Below are positions 1 to 11,120 of a stretch of DNA of 64,000 nt, in pieces. This stretch comes from Anthostomella pinea (taxonomy: Eukaryota; Ascomycota; Sordariomycetes; Xylariales; Xylariaceae): the NCBI GenBank assembly GCA_963556695.1, contig CAUWAG010000004.1:1984001-2048000 (forward strand). The letters run 5' to 3'. The position numbers were made by a program, and so were the translations under genes. Within the stretch, counting starts at the first letter, position 1. The number at the start of each line of letters is the position of its first letter. Below the pieces are notes generated by a model. The model saw nothing but the letters and a program-made list of their open reading frames with translations, did not search any database and was not told the origin of the DNA.

Positions 1-2
1 TT

Positions 3-2576
3 ATTCGCTGCGGAGAAGGCATCACGGTCGACCCAGAGAAGGTAGAAGCTATCAAAGCGTGGGAAACACCAGAGAATGCGTCTCACGTCCGTTCTTTCCT
101 TAGGTTTGCAAACTTTTATAGGAAGTTCATCCCCTCGTTTGCTGCGGTCGCAGCACCTCTGAATAACCTCACACGCCATGGAGCGCAGTTCAAATGGGAA
201 AGAGACAAGCGCAAAGCTTTCGATACACTGAAGGACCACCTGATCAGCTCACCATTACTAGTGATGTTCGATCCCGAGAAGGACACGGTGGTGGAAGCAG
301 ACTCCTCTGGATACGCTATGGGGGGATGTGTCTCGCAAGTTGACGAACAAGGTCACTTACGCCCTGTCGGTTTCTTCTCACAGAAGTTAACCCCAGCCGA
401 GTCAAATTACGAGATCTACAATAAGGAACTCCTCTCCATTGTTAACACTATCTAACACTTTTGAGGAGAGCTGCGTAACGTAGCCAGCAAGTTCACGGTG
501 CTGACAGATCACAAGAATCTCCGCCATTTCGCTACAGTCCAGCGCCTATCAGAGAGGCAAGTCCGCTGGTCAGGGATCCTCTCCCAATATAACTTCCAGC
601 TCAGCTTTAGGGCAGGGAAAGACTCTGGGAAACCCAATTTTTTCTTGCGGAGACCTCAAGACCGTATCAGGGGCTTAGATAACGAGAGGATGAAGCACAG
701 AGAGTTCTAACTGCTTAAAGATGAATGGCTTCCACCCAAGACAAGCGAGTTCCCGGCAACCAAAGCAGCTATTGCGACGATCTTGATCAGCCCAGTTCAA
801 ACTCGATCACAGGCAAAATCAGACGATTTGACCCCGGCAGCGGACGTACAAATGAACACCAAACCCGAAACCACACCAGAGTTAGGCGTGCAAATGAACT
901 CCCACGGATCACCAGGTGTGGGTTACGCGGAGGACTCCGAGTCCGCACCTGCCACACCACTAAAGTCACCACCGCTGGGTAGAGGGATCTTCACCAGTCC
1001 GGAGTTACAACTGTTGTGGGATGATGCAGTCGACACTGATGAGACCTACCGAAACATCTACGCCTGGGTCGCTAGAGGCGACGTAAGACTGCCACCCGGG
1101 CTGGACATAGACGTCCAGATCATCGATTGTGAGATAGAAGGACAAGGAGCCTTACTGTACCGAGGCGCAATCTAGGTACCAGATTATGAACTATTACGGA
1201 CAGCGCTTGTACAGCAAACCCACGATTCGTATATCACGGGATATCCGGGGAAGCACATCACTGGCTGGATTTTATAGAGGAATTACTTCTGGCCGTAACA
1301 GTATAAGACAGTTTATCGCTTCTGTCGGAATTGCGATGTTTGTGGACGTTCGAAGGTATGGCGACAAGCAAAGCAGGGGCTTTTATGACCATTACTTATC
1401 CCAGACCGGTTTTTCAGCGAACTCTCCATTGATTTTATGACAGAACTACCCGGGGACGGTGCCGCCCCACACAATTTGATGGTGATGATAGACAGAGCAT
1501 TAGGGACGACGACTCTAGATCCTATGGTGTCAATAGAAGCGGAGGCTTGTGCAGAGACGTTCGTAAACAGCCATTACAGATTTCACGGTTTCCCGGCCTT
1601 CCTCACATCAGACAGAGGTAGTAATTGGGTTGAACGTTTCTGGACAAGGTTATGTCAGTTAACACGAGTTGAGCAGAGGTTATTGACAGCCTATCACCCA
1701 CAAACTGATGGTCAGACGGAAAGGATGAATCAAGAAGTCCTCGCCTACCTTAGAGCTTTTATAGCCTATACTCAGGACGATTGGCCTCAGTTACTTCCAA
1801 CAGCGCAACTCGCTATCAATAACAGGCCGAATTCGAAGACAGGTCTTAGCCCGTTTTTCGTGCTCCATGGATACCACGCCGATCCCGTTCAACAGGTGCC
1901 ACCCCTAACAGGACCACTATCAGACCCAAAAACCAGAGCAGACGCGTTTGTCAACCGCATTCATGAAGCTCAAGAACTGGCACAGGCAGCAATGGCTACT
2001 GCCCAACAGATCATAGAGCATCAAGCTAATCGAGGGCGTCGTCCAGCTGAGAGATTCAAGCTTAGTGACAAGGTCTGGTTAAACCTCAAGAACGTGACAA
2101 CTCCTCAACTCAAGAAGAAGCTGGCTTGGACGCACGCAAAGTACGAAATCACCAAGATGATCGCCCCAGACGTCTACGAGCTCAACGTGCCAAGCAATAT
2201 TCGGAAGCGTTTTTTTGTGGACCTGTTACGGAGAGCTGGCGACGAGGAAGGACCACTGCCATCACAAAAAGTGGACGATACCCAACCACCACCGCTGCTT
2301 GACGGGCCAGACCCGCTGTGGTGTGTAGAGAGAGTACTTTGTGCTGGAAAATTCGGAAATCAGAGAAAAGTATTGGTAAAGTGGACCGAATATATCGAGC
2401 CTATATGGGAACCAAGGGAGAATTTGGTGCTCACTGACGCGTTTAAGGCCTTCGTACACAAATACGGAGAAGGCAACGATATTGGCGAGAATTTAGGAGC
2501 TTATACAGGCGCTACAGGAAAGAAGAAAAAGAAAAGCATTTCTTTTTCTCTCATTACTGACGGCATTCCGCCTTAG
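3..2576 (+). pseudogene. gypsy pol polyprotein remnant (RT end, RNase H, integrase, chromodomain)
   Basis: One reading frame can be followed through the whole stretch but is cut by stops. From 3 to 455 it encodes the end of the reverse transcriptase and RNase H (motifs EADSSGYAMGG and NKELLSIV). Stops lie at 453-455 and about 462-464, and the frame resumes at 498 (TDHKNLRHF). It stops again at 708-710 and reopens at 783-1175. Between about 1200 and 1440 it encodes the integrase zinc finger (FCRNCDVCGRSK) with three stops. From 1437 to 2576 it is open for 379 codons: integrase core (TSDRGSNW, YHPQTDGQTERMNQ) and a chromodomain (VERVL, WTEYIEPIWEPRENL). The stops fit C-to-T or G-to-A changes, as expected for RIP. 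Confidence 0.9.
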
Positions 2577-2591
2577 GAAGAGTGGGAGTGA

Positions 2592-2760
2592 TGTTACGAT
2601 ATAAGTACATTGTACCTCCACATGTACCTATATATATGGGAGGCCCACCTCTCACCTGAAGCGGCCTGCCTTCTTCCTTCTTCCTTCTTCATAGATCGTT
2701 GAATCTAGCTTTATCTATCCATCAGTCCTGACCAGTTGTACTGCAGGCCTGATCGTCACA
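2592..2760 (+). repeat. 3' LTR of the gypsy element
   Basis: This 169 bp sequence starts TGTTACG and ends CGTCACA, a nearly perfect terminal inverted repeat with TG...CA ends. It follows directly on a purine-rich tract (GGAAGAGTGGGAG) after the pol stop codon. A TATA-like run lies at about 2630-2638, and TTCTTCC repeats follow at about 2670. Confidence 0.85.
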
Positions 2761-3474
2761 TTGTGCAGTCGGACATCAAGTCTTCGATCATTTCTCTGCG
2801 CCCGTATCTAGGTGTCTTCTCAGTGGCCACCTTGCGCGTGCGTCCGTTGATTAGCATCACGGTTGAAGCGCCTGCCAGTATCGAGGACGTTGCTCACGGC
2901 GGATGCAGAGGCTGCTCGCAGCAGCTGAGCGGTCCGACTCTATAAGGACGTGGAAGCCGTGCTTGAGGAGCCCAAGCACCTACGGCGTAGGAGGTGGCCG
3001 CTCGTGCAGCACTGTCTGGTCCTTCCTCTAGCAAGTACACCAAACGGAGATAGGCCCTGGCATTATGACCCGTCTACTCTTCGAAATATCTCGACTGAAG
3101 GCTTTAGGAGCCCAGCAGTGCAAGCCAAACCCCTTATTGCCGTTGCAAATGCCCCCTGGCTCACACACTCCCAGAACCTACATGGTCATGCAGAAGTAAC
3201 GTTATTACAAAATCTATCTAAGTGCCAAGTTGAAAAGGCAAACACAAACGCAAACCGGCCTAACGTGATTGTCCGGGACACAGCGATCGTAGATGCTGCA
3301 AACAGGCTCATAAGTGAGTGATGAGTCGCACACCTATAAGTACCGGACCTACATCTTTCTGAATACAGTCTCTTGAATCTTCCTTCCCAACCACTCGGAC
3401 ATACAAGACTAATAATACGCAGACCATCTACCCCTCCATGGACTCTGGAGTCAGGTCGAAGGAGTGGACTTACC
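2761..3474. other. no gene recognised
   Basis: The stretch lies between the gypsy LTR and the truncated end of the GH28 pseudogene. I see only short unrelated ORFs on both strands. The missing last part of the GH28 gene would be expected here but I cannot recognise it. Confidence 0.5.
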
Positions 3475-4918
3475 GGGTAAAGCTCGCATAGAGTCTGGTT
3501 CGATTGACCGTAGCATTGATTGACCTCGGATGGCCCAGTCGTTATTAATGCTCTCGTACTTCTCGTAGGTGATGTTCTTGACGTATCCGGAGCCACCACC
3601 TCCCGACAGGGTGGGCTGAAGCACGGAATTGATACCCGGCCACACCTTGATCCGCGCCGCGTCCGATGCATTGGCCATGGTGTTGTTGTAGACGTAGATA
3701 TTCTCGACAATGTGTTGATTGTTATGATAATCAGCCGAGACATCATAACAGTGGACTTAAGGTTCGTACAGGGGCCGAGCTCCCTGAGGGGTAGCTCGGC
3801 AGGACACCAACAGCGCTAGAATGCTGGCTTCTGTTTGGTCCAAATAACCGGCGTCTGTTGTAATTATCTGGTCACCCTGAGGGATCACTACCGGTAGATA
3901 GCTATATAAGGACTGTTCCCTTCAGACCAGAAGACTTCTTCTTCTTCTCCTTTTAATTAGACAACTTCAATCTTCAACACAATGTCATACTGGTCAATGT
4001 ACTGGCCAAGATAGCCCACGGAGATGCCGTGAGACCCATTGTAGGCCAGACCCTGCACGACCTTGTTGGTGCTGTTGGGCTTGAATGAGACGCAGCCATC
4101 GTTGTTGTCGATCACCGAGGTCTGGATTACCACGTGATCCGATCGGTACGTGCCCCAACCGTCAATGTTGTAGATTTCGTTCTCGTTAGATGACTTAGCC
4201 GAGAGTACCATGTCGCTAACCAATATATCGGAGCTGTTAGCGATGAGGTTGAACCACTGGCATATCTTAGGTGCTGCAATCATCTCAAGACTTAGGGGCA
4301 CACTAAATGGAAACTTACATTAAGGGAATTGATCATACGGATCCCAGTTACAGAACCGCCTTTAAGTCCATCTATAACGAGAGCGATCGGGCACAACAGG
4401 AAGTCGTTTTTAGCAAACGTGTCCCACTACCGCTACCCATTGCCATCAATCAGGCCCACGCCACCGCCAAAGATATTGACGTCCTTCCCACCGATCTTCC
4501 AGTACGCCCTCGAGTCCTGGAAGGCATACCGGAACGCATTGGCTGTCCAGTAGTCGATAGTGCCGCCGAACTTGATGGTCCCCGAGAGTGCCACGTCGAC
4601 GCTGTTTAGGAACGTCAGATCCAGCGCGGTGGCGATGGTGTAATTAGCGTCCAGGACGACGGTGCTGCCGCCATTACAGTCTTTAAACGCCTGCAAGATT
4701 GCGGGCGCATCGTCGCTGCTGTTCCTCTGGGGCTTCACGAAGCACTCTATGGTCCTCGTACGCGAGGGAGGGATCTGCCGACCGCTATTGTGTGGGTACG
4801 CGCGAAGGTCTGGTCGTGCGATATAGGTCCTTCCCGTATACCAGTTTACCGCTGGGGATGATGCGACCGTCGTCGCGAGGAAGGCGATCGCCACGCTGCG
4901 TGTTAATTGGAGAAGCAT
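3475..4918 (-). pseudogene. GH28 exo-polygalacturonase-like pseudogene
   Basis: GH28 enzymes hydrolyse pectin outside the cell; this resembles the exo-acting (galacturan alpha-galacturonidase) group. The first part (4918-4433) has a signal peptide (MLLQLTRSVAIAFLATTVASS) and the beta-helix start ending GLIDGNG. Two TAG stops follow at about 4430. An intron fits at about 4274-4319. The next part (to 3980) carries the degraded active-site region: NIDG instead of NTDG, NDG instead of GDD, and an intact SHG. A solo LTR then interrupts the frame at 3713-3979. Beyond it the RIK motif remains (ARIKVWPG), followed by an extra base at about 3527-3531 that shifts the frame before [12 protein letters not shown]. 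The last roughly 50 residues of the family are missing. Several independent lesions show that it is dead. Confidence 0.9.
3713..3979. repeat. solo LTR inside the GH28 pseudogene
   Basis: This 267 bp sequence starts TGTTGA and ends TCAACA (perfect 6 bp inverted ends). It is flanked by a perfect 5 bp TSD, CAATG, at 3708-3712 and 3980-3984. Removing the element and one CAATG rejoins the GH28 frame (DIV, then ENIYVYNN). TATATAA at about 3902-3908 and a pyrimidine-rich stretch fit an LTR. No internal retrotransposon sequence remains, so this is a solo LTR left by LTR-LTR recombination. Confidence 0.93.
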
Positions 4919-5242
4919 GATGTCTGCTGGCCCTACAATAGGAGAGATCTCTTAACGACTCGACTATTCAGTGAACCCCGGTTCAGAGCAAGCCCCAGCA
5001 TTTGAGTGTCTTCTAGTTGACAGAAGCCTCTATCGTCTTTTGTGTTAAGCCATATCTTCAGCGAAGCACCCGGCTCTCCGCCAGGACGTGTTATGCATAC
5101 AGCTATCTCACGCCTGTTAGCGACTGACCCCGACGCCTTGAGCGCGGTGGGAAGTATGTTATTTCTCAACATATTGAGCATATTACGAGTATTGACGAAT
5201 GTATTGCTTAACATCAACTGAGCTAATAAACTCACCTCTGCA

Positions 5243-6420
5243 GTGGCTGTCCACGACCTAGCTCCCATTAGCGCACGTCTCAATGACGCTCTCCGTGCCC
5301 AGCGCGACCTCCCCGCTAACGGACAGTATGAGCCTACCAATGCGGCTACGGCACTGGTTCACGGAGGAGGTGCTTCGTTCTTCGGGGTATTGGGCCGCGA
5401 CAAGGAGCGCGCGGCGCGCTTCGGTGGTGGCATGCGACACTTCGCCCACGGTGCCGCCTAAAATGTCAGACACTTATTGACCGCTTACGACTGGTCCCTG
5501 GTCGATCAGTAGTGCACTCGCACGTGAAACAGGAGCACAAGTTCCATAAACCTTACCCTACAGCTCGAACCAAGCTGTTTGAACTTGGATATGCCAGGAA
5601 TTTAAAAACTGCGAAGGACGTCGGCACCAACCCTCACCCGGAGGAGGGGGGACACGATGAGAACCGCTGCTTAGATGCAGTGGCTGTTTATGAACGAGAT
5701 CTGCTAGCTGGGCAGCTGTATGTATATATATAGTATGAGACCTAGCCTAGCACGCCTGCGCGCCCTTTTGGAGGCCCAGGGCCGCCGCTATGCGGCAGGC
5801 CCCCTGGCGTTAAATGCTACTACTACTACTACTACCTGGTCGATCAACCGGGGGCAGTGCTCGTCGACGTCGGCGGCGGTATAGGTGCCGTCCCTCGCGC
5901 TCTAATAGACGCGACCAGCACCTAGGCTTCGTCGTTCAAGATCTCGCGGACACGGTGGCTAATGGTGTCAATGCGCTGCCGCCTTCACTCTCATCTCGGG
6001 TCACGTTCGAGGCGCACGACTTCTTCGAGCCTTAGACACGGCGCGGTGTGGATATATACTTCCTTTGCTGGGTGTTGTATAACTGGAGTGACAAGTATGT
6101 CCTGCGTATCCTGCGGGCTCTTGTCCCTGAGATGAAACATAGGACAAGACTGATCATCAATGAATTCGTGCTCAAGGATGGACCTGAGACTAGGCTTTTA
6201 AGGAAGCAGCTCCGGTCAGTACCACTCTTGGTGACCTGTTAGAGAAATATGCGTGGCTTGTGTTCTAACAATGTGACACCATTATAGCAATCTGGATCTC
6301 GTCATGCTGGCTGCTTGGAACTCTGCCGAGCGAACAGAAGCTATGTGGAAAGGGCTCCTCAAGACGGCGGACCACAGGCTCCAATTCGAAGGTGTACGGC
6401 AGCTTGAGGAAGCTTGTTGA
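5243..6420 (+). pseudogene. O-methyltransferase pseudogene, split by a LINE-type insertion
   Basis: Remnant of a fungal SAM-dependent O-methyltransferase of the COMT-like type used in secondary metabolism. The left part (to 5508) encodes the helical region (SFFGVLGRDKERAARFGG) and has a TAA stop at 5459-5461. A 326 bp insertion follows. The right part resumes exactly at the duplicated target site and encodes the SAM-binding glycine loop (VLVDVGGGIGAVP), a frameshift near 5921, then VVQDLADTV, and a TAG stop near 6034 in DFFEP-TRRGVD. It continues as YFLCWVLYNWSDKYVLRILR. An intron fits at about 6213-6289, before the last exon (NLDLVMLAAWNSAERTE), which ends at 6417-6419. Start codon and N-terminal dimerisation domain are not recognisable. 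Confidence 0.85.
5509..5834 (+). mobile_element. 5'-truncated non-LTR (LINE) retrotransposon end
   Basis: This 326 bp insertion is flanked by a perfect 12 bp TSD (CCTGGTCGATCA at 5497-5508 and 5835-5846) and ends in a short (CTA)n tail at about 5815-5834. Just before the tail lies a GC-rich hairpin-forming stretch (about 5775-5810). A long TSD, a simple-sequence 3' tail and a truncated 5' end are typical of target-primed reverse transcription. The Tad1-like group is the likely source in ascomycetes, but no diagnostic protein motif is left, so the clade is an inference. A 73-codon ORF (5512-5733) may be the end of its pol gene. Confidence 0.8.
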
Positions 6421-6900
6421 GTATTGTCGAGGCAACCTGGGAAGAGCCTCGTGAAAGGGAGGTCTGAGCTTATCTGGCACTCGAACGAGACCTATTGTAA
6501 TGTTTCCGTTATATTCTTAATTAGAAACACAATTGTCTGCCACCGAGGAAGACGGAACGGTAGTCAGTGTAACCAGTCACACGATAACTATACTATATGC
6601 CGGGTAATGAAGATGTAGGTGCAAGTTAATACAAGCAGGAAAGAACCTTATGATCGGTTGCCATTACCCAGGCTCTTCCACCGACCAGGGAGAGCTCAAC
6701 CCATATACCCAGAGATCCGCAGAAAGCGGTGTATCTGTGCTTCACATATCCATCACAATGTTAGAGCCACGGAAAACGCCATATCTACCCTCTTTCCCAA
6801 AACACATTGGTATTGTGTCTATGCGCTCAGTTGACAGTGTGCTGACCCAACTTTCTCTATCGATTCACTCCCTGATCCTATCCATAGCTCAGACGCAGCG
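6421..6900. other. intergenic, nothing recognised
   Basis: This spacer lies between the O-methyltransferase remnant and the tail-to-tail protease-like gene. Only short ORFs without family features are present. Confidence 0.5.
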
Positions 6901-8650
6901 TCATCCCAATTCATAGCGTCTCTCTGTTCGAGCTGTCTGGGATAGTTGATCAATTGTCACCCCATCAAGCTCATTCGGTCCCCTGTTGATGTTGCCATCG
7001 CCCATTTCACTGACAGACTTATGAATGTAAGAGCTGGCTCCTCCTTGGTATGACATCGTGTTTCGGTAAGCCGGCGTGTCGATTGAGGGGGCAGATCGGG
7101 CCACAGCATTTGCTTTGGCTCGACCACGTCGGTACAGTAATAGGCCGCCAATGACGAAGGCGAGGAATGCCACGCCGCCTACGACGGCGCCCGCAATGGC
7201 TCCGGGGGATACCTGAGCGTCAGCTCCGTTGGACGATGACTTACCGACCTGAGACGCACCGGCGCCATCCAATGCACCCGCACCCGGTGTGGGGGCGGTA
7301 CTAGCCTCACACCAATCGGTGGCGTCTTGTCCTTTCTCATCAACGGCCACCAGGTCTTCGACGCCGGTGGGGTTGGCGGACCATAGAGTGAACTTTCCGC
7401 TATCTTGATTGAGCATCACGTATGCCGAAGAGAGAAACTGCCTCCCTAGCTGGGTGATGTCATTGGCGTTGACGTCCTGGAGAGAGTTGATCACCAGGTT
7501 TGAGCGTGAGTAGTTGGCCATCAGCTGGCCATTGGGGTCAGCAATGTATTGCTCAGGCACAACTAGTTGGCTGTTCGGAACGCGCACGGCGGGTCCGTCT
7601 CTGATGTCGATCGTCATGTCACCTCGATACGGCTCGTCTCCATCGTTGTACAACAGACTAAAGTATGCCAGACCAGTGCTTCGCTGGGTGAGGCTGACGT
7701 TCGTGTAGTACTCGAATGCTGCCATATACGGGTCGTAGGCCAGGGTCATCAGGACAGGGTAGTCTGGGACAATGCAGGCATCGAAAGAACCATTGGGCTT
7801 CTCCGCCACGATGCTAACATCAGTGCCATTGGGAAAGTGGAGTACAATGTCGTCAATAACGACAAGCATTCGTGTCGGACATCTCGCATCGTCGATGAGG
7901 TCTTGCGTATGGCCTTCGCCTGACACCTTGGCTCGGTCGTAACCACCAAACACAAACGTCCCGTCGAGCTGCGTGTTGGAATCTCCTCCCGTCCAGCCAT
8001 AGAACGTGCTCCAAACGCGAGAAGCGATGTAGTTTCCAGCCTTGAGCGCGTTCAGGAGGGTGGAATTATCGCCAAGGCCGATGGCCATCATCGGGTGGTA
8101 GCCTTGTTGAGACCAGTCTTCCAAGGGTCCGCCCATTGGAAAGGTATCCAGAGTGATGTTCTTGTTGATGTGCAAGACATCGGTGAAGAATTCCATGTCG
8201 GGATACGGCGTTCCATCGACTGGCGTTTCGTCCTGAGGGGCTACCCTTCTCGTGTTGGAGTCCAAAAAATTGTACTGCCCTCCGCGCCATGTTGTGCAGC
8301 CCGCCTCGGAGGAAGGGGCCGGTGATGTGCAATATCCGTTCGTCTCATACACCACAGTGTTGTTCAGAGGCCTGTCTCGTCGTGGTCAGAAAAAGAGAAC
8401 CCTCATGTCTTCTGCATAGAAAATGGCTTATGACGAACCATTGAGGCAGGAACGAGAAGTCCTGTAGAGGGGATCCTACAGACAAGGCGACTCCCCTTGA
8501 TACCTGGCCATTCCCGAGAGTCACATTGCCTATCGGTGCTGCAATGGGGTAAGGCACACATTGTGCTTGGACGAGGTTGTTTGTTGTTTGATAGAGTATC
8601 AAGTAAGGAATGACTTGCCCAACAGTCAGGCAGCGTCGTTGAACCCACAT
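6901..8650 (-). CDS. aspartic-protease-like membrane protein without catalytic motifs
   Basis: Two exons (8650-8439 and 8371-6901; intron 8438-8372, GTTCGT...ACAG) give about 560 residues. An N-terminal hydrophobic segment precedes the mature start (QCVPYPIAAPIGNVTLGNG). The fold looks like pepsin family A1: SVGSPLQDFSFLP stands where the first Asp loop would be, and LDGTFVFGGYDRAKVSG is a typical A1 motif. Neither DTG/DSG active-site triplet is present. Residues about 460-482 (GAIAGAVVGGVAFLAFVIGG) form a membrane helix, followed by RRGR and a cytoplasmic tail of about 70 residues. The extracellular part has many N-glycosylation sites. A non-catalytic surface binding or sensing role is an inference. 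The reading frame is intact although the neighbourhood is full of dead genes. Confidence 0.82.
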
Positions 8651-9365
8651 GGGCTAGCTATGGCGTCGCAATAGCCTCGGACAGGCAGTCTGGATTGGGT
8701 AACAGGAAGGACAGTGATTATGCTGGAAGAGCTGTCGTAAACTCTCACGAACTTCACAAGTTAAGCTAAATTCGACGACTGGATGGAATGTGCTAGTGAT
8801 TGATATTTCTTTCCAACTCTCTTATTGCCCCCCTCTCTCTCTCTGTCCCTCTATGCAGGCTTGATGTTGGTTGTGATTGCGAGGGTGATAGGAGTTCCTG
8901 GTATGCATCCTACCATGCTCTCAAGTATCAAGTGCCAGGGTTTCGTGGCGGCACAGTAGGACTCGTTGCCAGTCACAAGCGCTGCACCCTGCATGGCCTA
9001 CATGGGGGTTGATTGATTGATTGATGGATATTCTTTCGCGGCTGGAGGCCTGCATTGGGGGTCAGCGCGGATCGATCCAATAGGTCAGTTGTCCTCATAA
9101 ATGTGGACCATATATATCCGCGGTTACATTGACAGTCTGAGAGAGGTAGCCGAACACTCAGCCGCTGTGACCCCCCCATGGCGCAGTGAAACGGCTCAGA
9201 ATTCGGCATCTGGTTCCGAGGTTCTGAAGATAGATATCCTTACCATGTGTAATGTTGAAGAAACGTTGAGTGTTGCTCCCTTTCCTGTTGTCCCCACGTC
9301 CTCTTGCTGTCAACTAAGCTCTACTACTCCAACCACGGCTTCTTCATCTGGGCAGCTCGAGAACC
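8651..9365. other. intergenic, divergent promoter region
   Basis: This stretch lies between the divergently transcribed protease-like gene and the GT61 gene, so it should hold both promoters. A CT-rich run (8826-8850) and a TGAT microsatellite (9009-9026) are visible. No coding sequence is recognised. Confidence 0.5.
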
Positions 9366-11120
9366 ATGTTGAATAGGAGGTCTTGGAGTGTTTCCGCACT
9401 CGTTTTGGTTGCCATCAGCCTGTTCCTTACTCTCTTAACTGGGCGCATCTACCTATCACACAACATCTCGAGCTGGCCTAGACCGCACGTTGTTGAATCA
9501 CCTACGCGGCTTGAAGTCAGTGCGGTGACCGCTGCGAAGTTTCCTTTGGAGTACTACCCAAATAATGAAGCCGAGGATGTCTGCTCTCGTTATTCCCCCA
9601 CATACTTGGATGATTTCCGAGCGCTCACCGCCTCTTACTGCGAGCCAGCGTCACCGGCAAAGTTGACCTGTTTCCACCGCTCTTCGGGATTCAATAAGGT
9701 CACGGACTCTTTCTGTTTTGCTCAGGGAGCTGTCTTGGATACGAGCAGGGGCAGATTCCAACTGGACTGTGCATTGCGACAACTATCGCAGGAAGAGCAG
9801 GACGATGGTATACTGCCCTTCGATCGCCTGCCGGCCTACTGGTACGAGACAGGCCCGGCCAACGTCTTTTCACTTGCTGTAGATGTGAACAGACGAACGT
9901 CCCCGCCGCTCGTTGATAGCGAAGCTGCAGCGAAGGTTGACAAAGCAACCACTCGAGAAAGCACGCCCGCTCCCGGTCTCGACACAACACCGCCAGTTAC
10001 GAGCCAGACGCCGTTGCCTTCTCCTAAGAAGTTGCTTCTTCTCAAGCGCGAGGGAGAAGGTAACCCTTGGCATTGCCTCATGGAGATATTCTCCACGTAC
10101 ATGACGTTCGACATCTTGCGCATGTCCGGAGACAGTGCCGAAGGACATCCTCTTTTCCAGGACCCGGAAGATTCCTATGATACGCAGGTCGTTATTCTGG
10201 ACAGTCGCGAAGATGGCCCGTACTTCGACCTATGGACTTTATTTTCGCGACGGAAGCCCTTGCGCATTCATCAGCTGCTGGGTGACCGGTCTATGGCCAA
10301 TAGCCTCAAGGATGTCGATCTGATTGTCCCCCTTGCCGGAAGCAGCAATCCATTCTGGAAAGACGATGAGAGAGCCGAGCAATGCACGCAGGCGCCGATT
10401 CTCGACGTCTTCAGTCGCCGCGTGCTCGAGTTCTACGGTGTAGAGGAGCCTCTGGTGCGACAGAGTAACAAGCCCATCGTCGTCACGTTTGTCAACCGTC
10501 GAGAGAGTCGGCGGCTACACAAAGAACGTTACCTGCTCGCTGAGCTCCAAAGGAGAGACCCACATATCGACGTACGAATGGTCGACTTCGCGGCTCTCCC
10601 GTTCTCTGAGCAGGTACGAGTCGCACGTGAGACTGATGTCCTCGTGGGAGTGCATGGCGCTGGCCTGACTCACTCCATGTTTCTGCGCCCTGGCGCAGCT
10701 GCCGTGGTGGAGATCCAGCCGAACGAGATGGACCACAAAGGCTTCCGGAATATCGCTGGCATGCGCGGCCTTGGATACTTCCGTGTTCATTCAAACACAA
10801 TATCCCCTGAGGATTGGAGGGAAGGAGAAGAAGAGATACGGAATTCGCGGGACGAGACTGGGGGTCATGCCACGGAGCCAAGCAACGAGAGCAGCCCATT
10901 GCAGGGTAGGAAGAGCACGAAGTACCATCAAAGGAGGGCTGTGGCCAATCATCAAGATGACGACGAAGCCGACGAGATCGCGGTGGGTAGAGGGTTACGG
11001 CGACGAGATGGTTGGCATCTGGCAGATGTGGAAATAGAAGAGGACCGATTCTTCGAAGTCGTCGAGGCGGCTACCAAATACATGTATAATAAGGGACCCT
11101 GGGGGTTCGATGTAAACTAG
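9366..11120 (+). CDS. GT61 (DUF563) family glycosyltransferase, type II membrane protein
   Basis: An uninterrupted ORF of 584 codons. A basic N-terminus and one membrane segment (residues about 10-30) predict a Golgi/ER type II protein. The lumenal part matches the GT61 family, which includes the EGF-domain O-GlcNAc transferases and plant xylosyltransferases: HCLMEIFSTYMTF, then VTFVNRRESRR, then the signature VGVHGAGLTHSMFLRPGAAAVVEIQP. The donor and acceptor in fungi are not established. A charged, low-complexity insert (about residues 480-545) lies near the C-terminus. The frame is intact with no RIP-type stops, so the gene is probably active. Confidence 0.88.
   Translation: MLNRRSWSVSALVLVAISLFLTLLTGRIYLSHNISSWPRPHVVESPTRLEVSAVTAAKFPLEYYPNNEAEDVCSRYSPTYLDDFRALTASYCEPASPAKLTCFHRSSGFNKVTDSFCFAQGAVLDTSRGRFQLDCALRQLSQEEQDDGILPFDRLPAYWYETGPANVFSLAVDVNRRTSPPLVDSEAAAKVDKATTRESTPAPGLDTTPPVTSQTPLPSPKKLLLLKREGEGNPWHCLMEIFSTYMTFDILRMSGDSAEGHPLFQDPEDSYDTQVVILDSREDGPYFDLWTLFSRRKPLRIHQLLGDRSMANSLKDVDLIVPLAGSSNPFWKDDERAEQCTQAPILDVFSRRVLEFYGVEEPLVRQSNKPIVVTFVNRRESRRLHKERYLLAELQRRDPHIDVRMVDFAALPFSEQVRVARETDVLVGVHGAGLTHSMFLRPGAAAVVEIQPNEMDHKGFRNIAGMRGLGYFRVHSNTISPEDWREGEEEIRNSRDETGGHATEPSNESSPLQGRKSTKYHQRRAVANHQDDDEADEIAVGRGLRRRDGWHLADVEIEEDRFFEVVEAATKYMYNKGPWGFDVN

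Larger units (their letters stand above)
1..2760 (+). mobile_element. Ty3/gypsy retrotransposon with chromodomain, 3' part
   Basis: The window opens inside the pol region of a Ty3/gypsy LTR retrotransposon; the 5' LTR, gag, protease and most of the reverse transcriptase lie outside. The order seen is end of reverse transcriptase, RNase H, integrase zinc finger, integrase core, chromodomain, purine-rich tract (about 2576-2589) and 3' LTR (2592-2760). A C-terminal chromodomain is typical of the chromovirus branch of Ty3/gypsy elements, which in other fungi target heterochromatin. Several in-frame stops make this copy non-autonomous. The 5' target-site duplication cannot be checked because the left end is outside the window. 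Confidence 0.93.
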
